Positions 24,309 through 31,590 of a DNA stretch of 64,000 bases are shown piece by piece. Below the pieces are notes generated by a model. The model saw only the letters and a program-made list of their open reading frames with translations, did no database searches and had not been told where the DNA came from. The stretch spans positions 62,001-126,000 of the forward strand of contig CAJTOK010000002.1 in assembly GCA_910577825.1 (NCBI GenBank), in the 5' to 3' direction. Position 1 is the stretch's first letter. Each line of letters starts with the position of its first letter. The position numbers and the translations under genes were made by a program. The DNA comes from an uncultured Lachnospiraceae bacterium (GTDB taxonomy: Bacteria > Bacillota > Clostridia > Lachnospirales > Lachnospiraceae).

Positions 24309-25361
24309 TTAGTAAACCTCTATTGGCTCTGTATTAAATATAATTTTTACTTTTGTTCCTTTGCCTTCTTCTGATTCTATTTCCATTTCATGTGAAAGTT
24401 TTTTAATAATTTTATTGCACATATAAAGCCCTATTCCTGTAGAAAACTGGCCACTATAACTATCATGCCCGTTATATCCTGTATAGCCTTTTTCACAAAT
24501 CCTTGGCAAATCTGCACTGTTTATCCCTGCCCCTGTATCTTCAATAAAAAGAATTACATATTTTGTGCTGGTTTCACAATAAATTGATACGCTTCCCTGG
24601 CTTGTATATTTTATTGCATTAGATAATATCTGTTCTATAACAAACCTAATCCATTTTGCATCTGATACTACCAGTGCATCAAAATCTTTAAAATCCAGTT
24701 TTATTTTTTTCTGGATAAACATTCTTGCATATTTATGGACTGCCTCTTTGGTGGTATCATGCAGATTAAATTTTTTTATAACAAAATCTGTACTGCCAGC
24801 ACCAAGACGTATATACTGTAATGCCATTTCTGCGTACTGTTCTATCCTGAAAAGCTGTGCCTGTTCATATGATACATCAAATTCAGCCGGCTTTTCCTGT
24901 AACAGAAGTTTCATTGCTGCTATTGGTGTTTTTATCTGGTGTATCCACATTGTATAATATTCTTCCATTTCTTTAAATGTATTAGTATTATTATTTAAAA
25001 CCCCGTTAAAGTAATATGCAAGTTTCTTTATAAGAACCTGGTATTCTTCCTCAATACATCCATCTGGGGCAGGAAAACTGTCAAATAAAATTTCAATATT
25101 TTTCTCAATATCTTTTAATTCCCTGTATTTTTTATAAAACCAGTAAAAATCAAATATACAGACTGCAAAAGCTACAAAAAACATTATACATACAGCATAT
25201 ATAATTTCCTCAGAGTCTGTATTATTAAGTGCCATTATACTTGATGCAAGTGCCGTTTCAACTACAAAAATAATTATAAATAACCTGATTCTGCAAATAT
25301 AAGATAAAAATATATACATACCCTGTACCTTTTTATAAAAACTATTCTGTTTTATATCCAA
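24309..25361 (-). CDS. BceS-like sensor histidine kinase
   Basis: A 350-residue kinase of the intramembrane-sensing type. It has two TM helices (about 26-45 and 54-74) with almost no extracellular loop, then a dimerisation domain with His141 in YYTMWIHQIKTPIAAM, a motif typical of BceS/peptide-antibiotic sensors. The C-terminal ATPase domain has NAIKYTSQG, GAGINSADL and TGIGLYMCNKI. It overlaps its response-regulator gene by 20 bases. BceS kinases normally signal through a BceAB transporter encoded next door. None follows; an IS607 element lies there instead. Confidence 0.9.
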   Translation of the reverse strand: MDIKQNSFYKKVQGMYIFLSYICRIRLFIIIFVVETALASSIMALNNTDSEEIIYAVCIMFFVAFAVCIFDFYWFYKKYRELKDIEKNIEILFDSFPAPDGCIEEEYQVLIKKLAYYFNGVLNNNTNTFKEMEEYYTMWIHQIKTPIAAMKLLLQEKPAEFDVSYEQAQLFRIEQYAEMALQYIRLGAGSTDFVIKKFNLHDTTKEAVHKYARMFIQKKIKLDFKDFDALVVSDAKWIRFVIEQILSNAIKYTSQGSVSIYCETSTKYVILFIEDTGAGINSADLPRICEKGYTGYNGHDSYSGQFSTGIGLYMCNKIIKKLSHEMEIESEEGKGTKVKIIFNTEPIEVY

Positions 25362-26013
25362 TGCCTTTCTTTGTCAGTATAAATTCATATAAACCTATGC
25401 TTTCAAGTTTTTTCCTAAGCCGGTTCACATTAACAGAAAGAGTGTTTTCATCTACATAACTGTCACTTTCCCAGAGTTTTTCCATAAGATAGTCCCTGTT
25501 TACAACCTTCCCGTTATTCTCCATTAATACTTGTAGTATTTTAAATTCATTCTTAGTAAGGCCTGTTTTATTGCCATTATAAACAACTGCTGCTTCTGCA
25601 AGGTCGAGCATAACGCCATTATGCTCAATAATATTTGTCTGCCCCTGGAAATCATAGCTTCTCCTAAGCATTGCCTGTACTTTGGCAGCCAGCACATCAA
25701 GGTCAAACGGCTTGGCAATAAAGTCATCTGCCCCCATATTCATAGCCATAACTATATTCATATTGTCAGAAGCAGAAGATAAGAATACTACAGGGACTTT
25801 TGAAACCTTGCGTATCTCACCGCACCAGTAATAACCATTATGTACTGGAAGTTTAATATCAAGAAGTACAAGATGTGGTTCAAATTCTGCAAAATCATGT
25901 AAAATACCTTTAAAATTGCTTGCACACATTACCTTGTAATCCCAGCTTTCAAGATGCTTTTTAACAGCGCCTGCTATAACCTCATCATCCTCAACTACAA
26001 AAATCTTATACAC
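25342..26013 (-). CDS. OmpR-family response regulator (BceR-like)
   Basis: A receiver domain with phosphoacceptor Asp52 (VLLDIKLP) is followed by a winged-helix DNA-binding domain (GLTKNEFKILQVLMENNGKVV, SVNVNRLRKKL). I start at the GTG at 26013 (223 residues) because AAGGTGG lies seven bases before it and VYKIFVVEDD is the usual regulator N-terminus; an ATG ten codons upstream has no such site. It should bind promoters of an antibiotic-resistance transporter. Upstream it abuts the AgrC-like kinase gene, so four signalling genes form one transcript. Confidence 0.9.
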   Translation of the reverse strand: MYKIFVVEDDEVIAGAVKKHLESWDYKVMCASNFKGILHDFAEFEPHLVLLDIKLPVHNGYYWCGEIRKVSKVPVVFLSSASDNMNIVMAMNMGADDFIAKPFDLDVLAAKVQAMLRRSYDFQGQTNIIEHNGVMLDLAEAAVVYNGNKTGLTKNEFKILQVLMENNGKVVNRDYLMEKLWESDSYVDENTLSVNVNRLRKKLESIGLYEFILTKKGIGYKTE

Positions 26014-26047
26014 TTTTATACCACCTTCCATACAGCCATCCACTGGC

Positions 26048-27316
26048 TTATACCCTTACTTCAAAACATACAAGCTGCTGCCCGTCCTCAATCCGGTTAT
26101 CTAATATAATCATCCCGTTATAACTGTCTGCGATTTTCTTTAATTTGTACAGCCCCAGCCCATGATTTCCCTTGTCATGCTGTTTTGTAGTATACCCTTT
26201 GGCAAAAAACAGGCTTCTAAGCTGCGGGGTAAGTTCCGGTCCTGGATTTGATACACAAAAATGTACTTTATTTTCCCGTGAATCTATCTGTACATATATG
26301 CCTTGTTCTTCAGAACATGCTTCAGCTGCATTATCAATTAATATTCCCATTATCTCTATAAGTGTATATTCTGGCACTATTGTCTGTAATGAATAGTTCT
26401 TTATATATATTTTAAAATTCTTTTTATGAAGCATACATTCTTCAGATTTGCTTATAAGAAAACCTGCAACAAGTTTCATATTAAGTTTAAGCACTTCAAG
26501 ATGTGCTGGTATAAGCTTTGCGTCCCCACTATATGACATAACTGCCTTGCTTAAAGAATCATAATCTGTATGTGTAAGCGGCAGCATCTGCATTGCATGC
26601 AGGTGGTTATTAAAGTCATGCTGCTGCAGCCTTATATAACTAATCATTTCTTCTACTATAGGAAGATATTTTTCATAACTTTCAATTTCCTTTGCCTGCC
26701 TGTCAGTCCGTTTCTGGTAATATATTGTTTCTACATTTATACTTATCATATATGAAACAAATATAAATAAAATAGTATAATCTGCTTGTCTGCCAAAATT
26801 TGTTACAGACAAAAGCATAAATACAAAAAGCGCTATACATACATCCACTTCCAGGGACTTAACATATAAATTTGATGTCATTATATAACCATATAACAGG
26901 TTTAAAGAAGCATATTTATACAATACCAGCGCTAAAACCAGAACCAGAAGATTCTTAATTAATGAGAACGCAATATAACCTATACTAATTCCAGTTATAG
27001 AAAGAATTATTGTTAAAACCCCTTCAAATACAAGAAGCAGTATAAACATCAGGGCAGATAATAAAATAGCATCTGCCATACATATATGGAATACATAAAC
27101 ATATAAAATAACTGTATATAAAACACATACTATAGTAGTGTAAAATTTATAGTTCTCATTTTGGGCAAATAAGGTAAATAAAAATATAAGTGGTATTGCA
27201 GCAATGCACCTGTACACCCTGTGGCTTTTGCAGCTTACAGACATAAAAGCACATCCCATTACATATGCGTAAACAAATTCCAAAAGATTTTCTATATAAT
27301 AAAAAACAAACTTCAT
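26048..27316 (-). CDS. AgrC-like sensor kinase with GHKL ATPase domain
   Basis: A quorum-sensing type kinase. The 422 residues begin with six or seven TM helices (about 5-200), as in AgrC/ComD peptide receptors. They are followed by the HPK10 dimerisation region with His233 in QQHDFNNHLHAM and a C-terminal GHKL ATPase domain (GILIDNAAEACSEE, GNHGLGLYKLKKI). Its start overlaps the LytTR regulator stop by four bases. No AgrB protease or AgrD peptide gene is adjacent, so the ligand is unknown. Confidence 0.9.
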   Translation of the reverse strand: MKFVFYYIENLLEFVYAYVMGCAFMSVSCKSHRVYRCIAAIPLIFLFTLFAQNENYKFYTTIVCVLYTVILYVYVFHICMADAILLSALMFILLLVFEGVLTIILSITGISIGYIAFSLIKNLLVLVLALVLYKYASLNLLYGYIMTSNLYVKSLEVDVCIALFVFMLLSVTNFGRQADYTILFIFVSYMISINVETIYYQKRTDRQAKEIESYEKYLPIVEEMISYIRLQQHDFNNHLHAMQMLPLTHTDYDSLSKAVMSYSGDAKLIPAHLEVLKLNMKLVAGFLISKSEECMLHKKNFKIYIKNYSLQTIVPEYTLIEIMGILIDNAAEACSEEQGIYVQIDSRENKVHFCVSNPGPELTPQLRSLFFAKGYTTKQHDKGNHGLGLYKLKKIADSYNGMIILDNRIEDGQQLVCFEVRV

Positions 27317-28020
27317 AACTGCAAAAACCTTTCTAATTCATCTTTATGTTTCCTGCCAACAGGTATGCTGCTTTTGCCAAGATGTATAAACTGTGTTGAT
27401 TTATCATAGGAATCAAGCTTCTTGCCATTAATAATATATTTCCTGTGGCATCTTATAAAATATTCTGGAAGCATCTGTTGTATTTTATTAACAGAATAGT
27501 TGGCAATAGTTATTTTATATACTTCTGTGTATATAATTATATTTTTCCCACATGCTTCAAGGTATAATATATTACCAGGGGCAACCCTCTGGTATACACC
27601 ACTTGAATCTTTTAAAAGCAGTTCTTCTAATGCCTCCTCTTCTGTTTCTGTTGCATATGCCACGGCTTCAATTAACTGTTCTGGTGAAAATGGTTTCACA
27701 AGATATGAAGCACAATGTATTTCCTGTAATGCCTTTAATACCTTATCTGCCATGCCTGTAATAAAAATCACAGGTATATGTTTATATGCTGGCATAGACC
27801 GTATCTTCCTGCCAAAATCTATCCCGTCGGGTTCTGTTTCTTCTCTGGATAATTCTATATCAAGCAGAAAAAGCCCGAATTTAACCGGATTTAAAAGCAT
27901 TTCTGCCTCCCTGGCACTTTTTGCTGTATATATGCGCCAGCCAGGATACTGGGCAGATAATAATTTTTTAATTGTATCTGACTGTACCAAATCGTCTTCT
28001 AATATCAGGACCGAAATCAT
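27313..28020 (-). CDS. LytTR-family response regulator (AgrA/ComE-like)
   Basis: The receiver domain has acidic residues EDD at 8-10 and phosphoacceptor Asp54 (LFLLDIELS). From about residue 135 the LytTR DNA-binding domain follows (ILYLEACGKNIIIYT, FIRCHRKYIINGKKL, SSIPVGRKHKDELERF). It is 235 residues long, which is normal for AgrA-type proteins. It pairs with the GHKL kinase gene downstream (four-base overlap). A G-rich site (AGAGGGGGGGAG) precedes ATG. Direct repeats lie in the divergent intergenic region and could be its binding site. Confidence 0.92.
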   Translation of the reverse strand: MISVLILEDDLVQSDTIKKLLSAQYPGWRIYTAKSAREAEMLLNPVKFGLFLLDIELSREETEPDGIDFGRKIRSMPAYKHIPVIFITGMADKVLKALQEIHCASYLVKPFSPEQLIEAVAYATETEEEALEELLLKDSSGVYQRVAPGNILYLEACGKNIIIYTEVYKITIANYSVNKIQQMLPEYFIRCHRKYIINGKKLDSYDKSTQFIHLGKSSIPVGRKHKDELERFLQL

Positions 28021-28087
28021 TTCCCACTCCCCCCCCTCTGCTTTTTATTTATATTAACACATAACATACAACAAAACAATTTTTTTG

Positions 28088-28165
28088 TCGTTCATTCCCT
28101 TATAACTGTTATTCGTCCCAAAATGGTGAAAAAGGGTAGCATTCCGCCGAAAATAGTTGTATAAT
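28088..28165 (+). promoter_or_regulatory. Possible LytTR-type binding repeats and divergent promoter
   Basis: Two similar segments, GTTCATTCCC (from 28090) and GTTATTCGTCCC (from 28108), resemble the GTT-centred direct repeats bound by LytTR regulators; their spacing of 18-20 bases is slightly short. A perfect -10 TATAAT at 28160-28165 follows with only a poor -35 (TAGCAT), which is the pattern of activator-dependent promoters. It points away from the LytTR regulator gene. Confidence 0.4.
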
Positions 28166-28171
28166 ATGTTT

Positions 28172-28366
28172 GCAATGGGTAACAAACCTTAAGTCTAGAC
28201 TAATTAACCGGGGTTCTGTTTGCTTTAATTAAGCAAGAAAGGAGTATGCAAACAACATAACAAGGGATTAATGGGGAATTAATGGGGATAAAGTAGAAAG
28301 TAAATTTCATAAAATATGAGCGGACTTAAAAACAGCTGTATACTATAAAGTTACAGCTGTTTTTTC
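28172..28366 (+). ncRNA. Candidate non-coding transcript divergent from the AgrA-like gene
   Basis: Between a TATAAT promoter and a strong terminator lie about 195 bases with no open frame beyond 13 codons. There is a good ribosome-binding sequence (GAAAGGAG at 28246) but the ATG behind it gives only four codons before TAA, and GTTTGC/GCAAAC repeats can fold over it. A perfect tandem repeat of ATTAATGGGGA occurs at about 28266-28287. A regulated small RNA is one reading; a leader that lost its gene is another. Confidence 0.35.
28331..28366 (+). terminator. Bidirectional terminator at the end of the thiS operon
   Basis: AACAGCTGTA (28331-28340) pairs with TACAGCTGTT (28352-28361), followed by TTTTT on the plus strand. 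On the minus strand it lies across the stop codon of the ThiE/TenI-like gene and has a short T-run, so it can also end the thiSGH operon. Confidence 0.8.
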
Positions 28367-28941
28367 ATATAACCAGACATCATGCACACACCTGATGCAC
28401 CAGCTTTAATACATTCAATGGCATTATTCTTGTTAATTCCACCTACTGCATACACAGGAACAGAGGCAATACTGCAGATTTCCCTGAGAAACCCTGTTCC
28501 ACGTGGCTTTACACCCGCCTTGCAGCTGGTTTCATATATATGCCCGGCAGTAATATAAGATGCTCCCGCCCTCTGGGCATTTACTGCTTCCTCTTTTGAA
28601 TGTATGGATACACCCTTTATTTTAAAATTATTCTTTTCATTACCAGGCAGCTCCATAAACATCTGGTATGGAAGATGCAGCCCCCTGGCACCAAGTTTTA
28701 ATGCAGTATCTTTAAAATAATGCAGTATACATACAGTATTATTTTCATGGCACACCTGCATTACCTTTTGTGCAAGTTTGCTGTATTCTTCTTCTGGCAG
28801 GTCTTTCTCCCTTAAAACCAGCATGTCCGGCCTGCCGCTGCCTGTTAATACCTGCTGTATCTGTAAAATAAAATCCCCTTCTGCAAGATGGCGGTTTGTA
28901 ATACAGATTTGTTTATAATTAATATTCCGGTTAAAATCCAT
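28351..28941 (-). CDS. ThiE/TenI-like protein (thiazole tautomerase or second thiamine-phosphate synthase)
   Basis: A 196-residue TIM-barrel related to ThiE: ICITNRHL at the N-terminus, MLVLREKDL, ARGLHLPYQMF, IKGVSIHSKEE, YITAGHIYETSCKAG and VYAVGGINKNNA. A canonical ThiE is encoded at 12.9 kb, and this copy lacks the typical 'IND' and 'STHN' residues. TenI, the thiazole tautomerase that aromatises the ThiG product, is therefore a reasonable alternative, as it is usually found with thiS-thiG-thiH. Family placement is sure; ThiE versus TenI is not. It is the last gene of the HMP-PP-riboswitch operon. Confidence 0.82.
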   Translation of the reverse strand: MDFNRNINYKQICITNRHLAEGDFILQIQQVLTGSGRPDMLVLREKDLPEEEYSKLAQKVMQVCHENNTVCILHYFKDTALKLGARGLHLPYQMFMELPGNEKNNFKIKGVSIHSKEEAVNAQRAGASYITAGHIYETSCKAGVKPRGTGFLREICSIASVPVYAVGGINKNNAIECIKAGASGVCMMSGYMKKQL

Positions 28942-28953
28942 ATATTTCCTCTT

Positions 28954-30207
28954 TTAAACATATACATAATCATTAAGTACAGGCTGCAGCCCTTCTGCTG
29001 ATATATCACCATACATTTCATCAAAACTTCTTGCATCTGATATTTCAAACTGTTCATCACCGGCATTTTCATCTTCAAGTCCTTTATACTTGCTTTCATG
29101 GTCGCCTATGCCTGTAGAAACACCTGCTGAAACCTTTGTCGCTGCAATCTTTACTATTCCGTCCCTGAAATGTTTCTGTTCCCTTGATGAAACCGTTATA
29201 CCTATATATGGAAGGAAAATCCTGTACGCACAAAGCACCTGGCAAAGCTCCTTCTCATGCACATCAAGAGGGTTTATCTTCTCATTATTTATAATAGGGC
29301 GCAGCCTTGGGCATGAAAGCGAATACTCCACATGTGGGTATTTCCTTTGCAGGTAATATGCGTGGAGTGCCGTAGCAAGTGCATCTTTCCTGAAATCTGC
29401 AAGCCCTAAAAGCGCTGAAATACCTACACCCCTCATTCCGCCCATAATAGCACGCTCCTGTGCTTCAAACCTGTATGGGAATACCCTTTTATGTCCCATA
29501 AGATGGAGTGTTTCATATTTTACAGGGTCATATGTTTCCTGGAATACTGTAACATAATCCGCACCGCACTCATGCAGGTATCTGTATTCACCACTGTTTA
29601 CAGGGTAAATCTCAAGTCCCACATTCCTGAAATACCTGCCTGCCAGCTGGCAGGCTTTGCCTATGTATTCTATATTGCTCATGCTTCTGCTCTCACCTGT
29701 AAGCAGAAGTATTTCCTCAATGCCTGAATCTGCAATAACCTTCATTTCATGTTCTATTTCATCCATATCCAGTTTCTTCCTGTTAATATCGTTATAACAG
29801 TTAAAACCACAATAGATACAATAGTTTTCACAGAAATTTGCAATATAAAGCGGTGTAAACATATAAACAGTATTCCCAAAGTGCTTACTTGTTTCAGCCT
29901 TTGCCCTCTTTGCCATATCCTCAAGAAACGGCATTGCAGCAGGTGAAAGCAGTGCCTTAAAATCTTCTATGCTGCAAGTTACACTGTTAATTGCCCTTTT
30001 AACATCTGCCGCGTTATATTTATTGTAATCAAATCCTGCAGTTTCACCCAGAACCTTATCCATAATGCCAGAAGAAATCCTTTCCATACCTTCCATATAC
30101 TCCATATGGTCTGTCCTGGCAGACGGGTCATTCTCAATAAGATGCTTGTGTTCAAGGGCTGCACCGCTTAATTTACCTGAATCTATAAAAAACTGGTTCT
30201 GTGCCAT
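28954..30207 (-). CDS. thiH: 2-iminoacetate synthase ThiH
   Basis: ThiH is a radical-SAM enzyme that splits tyrosine to dehydroglycine and p-cresol to feed thiazole synthesis under anaerobic conditions. The 417 residues carry the cluster motif CENYCIYC (C-x3-C-x2-C) in the segment LYIANFCENYC, then the LLLTGES and YVTVFQETYDP stretches and a C-terminal ThiH domain with FRDGIVKIAATKVSAGVSTGIG. Aerobic Firmicutes use ThiO instead, so ThiH fits an anaerobe. It follows thiG by 25 bases. Confidence 0.95.
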   Translation of the reverse strand: MAQNQFFIDSGKLSGAALEHKHLIENDPSARTDHMEYMEGMERISSGIMDKVLGETAGFDYNKYNAADVKRAINSVTCSIEDFKALLSPAAMPFLEDMAKRAKAETSKHFGNTVYMFTPLYIANFCENYCIYCGFNCYNDINRKKLDMDEIEHEMKVIADSGIEEILLLTGESRSMSNIEYIGKACQLAGRYFRNVGLEIYPVNSGEYRYLHECGADYVTVFQETYDPVKYETLHLMGHKRVFPYRFEAQERAIMGGMRGVGISALLGLADFRKDALATALHAYYLQRKYPHVEYSLSCPRLRPIINNEKINPLDVHEKELCQVLCAYRIFLPYIGITVSSREQKHFRDGIVKIAATKVSAGVSTGIGDHESKYKGLEDENAGDEQFEISDARSFDEMYGDISAEGLQPVLNDYVYV

Positions 30208-30232
30208 ATTAAAGAACCTTCCTTTCCACTGC

Positions 30233-31006
30233 TTAATCTCTTAAAAACCCTGTAAGCGGGTCAGATGCAGAAGCCCCGCGTTCCAGTACACGCCCAAGTC
30301 CTGCAAGGTATGCACTTCTTCCTGCCTCTATAGCAGATTTAAATGCACTTGCCATAACAGGTATATCCCCTGCCGTTGCAATAGCTGTATTCGCCATAAT
30401 GGCTGCAGCGCCCATCTCCATAGCTTCACACGCCTGGGAAGGTTTTCCTATGCCTGCATCAACTATTACAGGAAGGTCTGTTTCATCAATAAGTATCTGT
30501 ATAAATTCCTTCGTTGCAAGCCCTTTATTAGAGCCAATAGGCGAAGCAAGCGGCATTACTGCAGCTGCACCTGCACTGGCAAGTTCCCTTGCAGCATAAA
30601 GGTCGGGATACATATAAGGCAGTACAACAAAGCCTTCAGCAGCAAGCATTTCTGTAGCCTTAATAGTTTCTGCATTATCTGGAAGAAGGTATTTACTATC
30701 CCTCATAATCTCAATCTTTACAAAATCACCACAGCCAAGTTCCCTCGACATCCTGGCAATCCTTACAGCCTCCTTAGCATCCCTTGCACCTGATGTATTT
30801 GGAAGCAATGTAACATTATCTGGTATGTAATCAAGAATATTTTCATTCTTCTTAGTATTAGTACGGCGTACCGCCAGTGTAATAATCTCTGCCCCTGCAT
30901 TTTCCACAGCAGCCTTAATAAGTTCCATTGAATACTTGCCAGAACCAAGTATAAAACGGGAATTAAATTCTTTTCCCCCTAAAGTAAAAGTGTCTTTATT
31001 ATCCAT
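30233..31006 (-). CDS. thiG: Thiazole synthase ThiG
   Basis: ThiG condenses deoxyxylulose-phosphate, dehydroglycine and sulfur from ThiS thiocarboxylate into the thiazole phosphate. The 257-residue barrel has FILGSGKYS near the start, EIITLAVRR, NTSGARDAKEAV, the Schiff-base lysine region in DFVKIEIM, PLASPIGSN, VIVDAGIGKPSQA and the C-terminal ASDPLTGFL. It is full length and lies between thiS and thiH. Confidence 0.96.
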   Translation of the reverse strand: MDNKDTFTLGGKEFNSRFILGSGKYSMELIKAAVENAGAEIITLAVRRTNTKKNENILDYIPDNVTLLPNTSGARDAKEAVRIARMSRELGCGDFVKIEIMRDSKYLLPDNAETIKATEMLAAEGFVVLPYMYPDLYAARELASAGAAAVMPLASPIGSNKGLATKEFIQILIDETDLPVIVDAGIGKPSQACEAMEMGAAAIMANTAIATAGDIPVMASAFKSAIEAGRSAYLAGLGRVLERGASASDPLTGFLRD

Positions 31007-31028
31007 TCCTTAACAATCTCCATTTCTG

Positions 31029-31238
31029 TTATTTTAAAGCCGGCTGTCCGCCGCCTACAAAACTAACTATTTCAACAATATCACCATCTGAAAGTGTAAA
31101 CTCATTGTACTTCTGTTTAGGAATAATCTTTTCATTACATTCAACTGCAATTCCCTCAGTTATATAATTATTTTCTTCAAGATACTCCTTTAATACCTTT
31201 CCTGCGGCATCAACACTCTCTCCATTAATCTGTACCAT
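31029..31238 (-). CDS. thiS: Sulfur carrier protein ThiS with residues beyond Gly-Gly
   Basis: ThiS is a ubiquitin-like protein whose C-terminal glycine is converted to a thiocarboxylate that donates sulfur to ThiG. The start at 31238 has GGGAGG about eight bases upstream. The 69 residues have VQINGES at the N-terminus and DGDIVEIVSFVGGG near the end. Unlike most ThiS proteins, which stop at Gly-Gly, this one continues with QPALK, so it would need trimming before activation. No thiF adenylyltransferase lies in the operon. It is the first gene after the HMP-PP-type riboswitch. Confidence 0.9.
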   Translation of the reverse strand: MVQINGESVDAAGKVLKEYLEENNYITEGIAVECNEKIIPKQKYNEFTLSDGDIVEIVSFVGGGQPALK

Positions 31239-31257
31239 AAGATTTCCTCCCAATCTG

Positions 31258-31309
31258 AAAAAGCCACACAAAGAAATTATACCCAAGGTGGTATACCCCT
31301 TTATGCGGC
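31258..31309 (-). promoter_or_regulatory. Terminator-embedded RNA, probable HMP-PP (thiS-motif) riboswitch
   Basis: On the minus strand GCCGCATAAAG (31309-31299) pairs with CTTTGTGTGGC (31273-31263) with two G-U pairs, followed by TTTTT: an intrinsic terminator. Its large loop holds GGGGTATACCACCTTGGGTATAA, where repeated GGGTATA blocks can pair internally. A small aptamer built into the terminator directly before thiS is what is known for the HMP-PP (PRPP-independent) thiS-motif class. I assign it by architecture and gene context, not by a covariance search. Confidence 0.72.
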
Positions 31310-31333
31310 CATGCGCCTTACTCTGCTAATAGT

Positions 31334-31362
31334 ATATTACTCTTTATGTATTGATATGTCAA
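31334..31362 (-). promoter_or_regulatory. Sigma-A promoter of the thiSGH operon
   Basis: On the minus strand TTGACA (31362-31357), a 17-base spacer and TAATAT (31339-31334) place the transcription start just upstream of the riboswitch. Confidence 0.82.
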
Positions 31363-31484
31363 GCCATGCTTTGGATTTAATTATTTTTTATTGCAGACAG
31401 TTAATAATACTTCTTTCCAATTTTGGGGTTTTCCTATTTTTTTAATGCAATTTTTACTATATAGTGATAATATATGGTTGTACA

Positions 31485-31590
31485 CAGGTTTATACCTGCG
31501 CGCTGCCTGGTACAGGCCTGTTTCCAAAAGACCCTCTGGGCACTTTCCAGAGGCTGTATAAATAACTTGCAGCGCAGAAAGAGGTCTGAA
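31485..31590 (+). promoter_or_regulatory. Structured 5' leader of trkA
   Basis: ACAGG and TACC stack with GGTA and CCTGT to present the loop TGCGCGCTGCCT. Its GCGCTGC (31500-31506) is complementary to GCAGCGC (31569-31575), immediately before AAGAGG, the ribosome binding site. Between them CCTCTGG (31533-31539) and CCAGAGG (31547-31553) form a second hairpin. No T-run follows, so control would be at translation. GCAGCGCAGAAA also occurs before sppA, and GCGCAGAAA before relQ. Confidence 0.5.

Noticed and set aside
31474..31590. Longer N-terminus of TrkA
   Set aside because: The extension is coded by a structured leader and is unlike TrkA N-termini; the downstream ATG has a good site.
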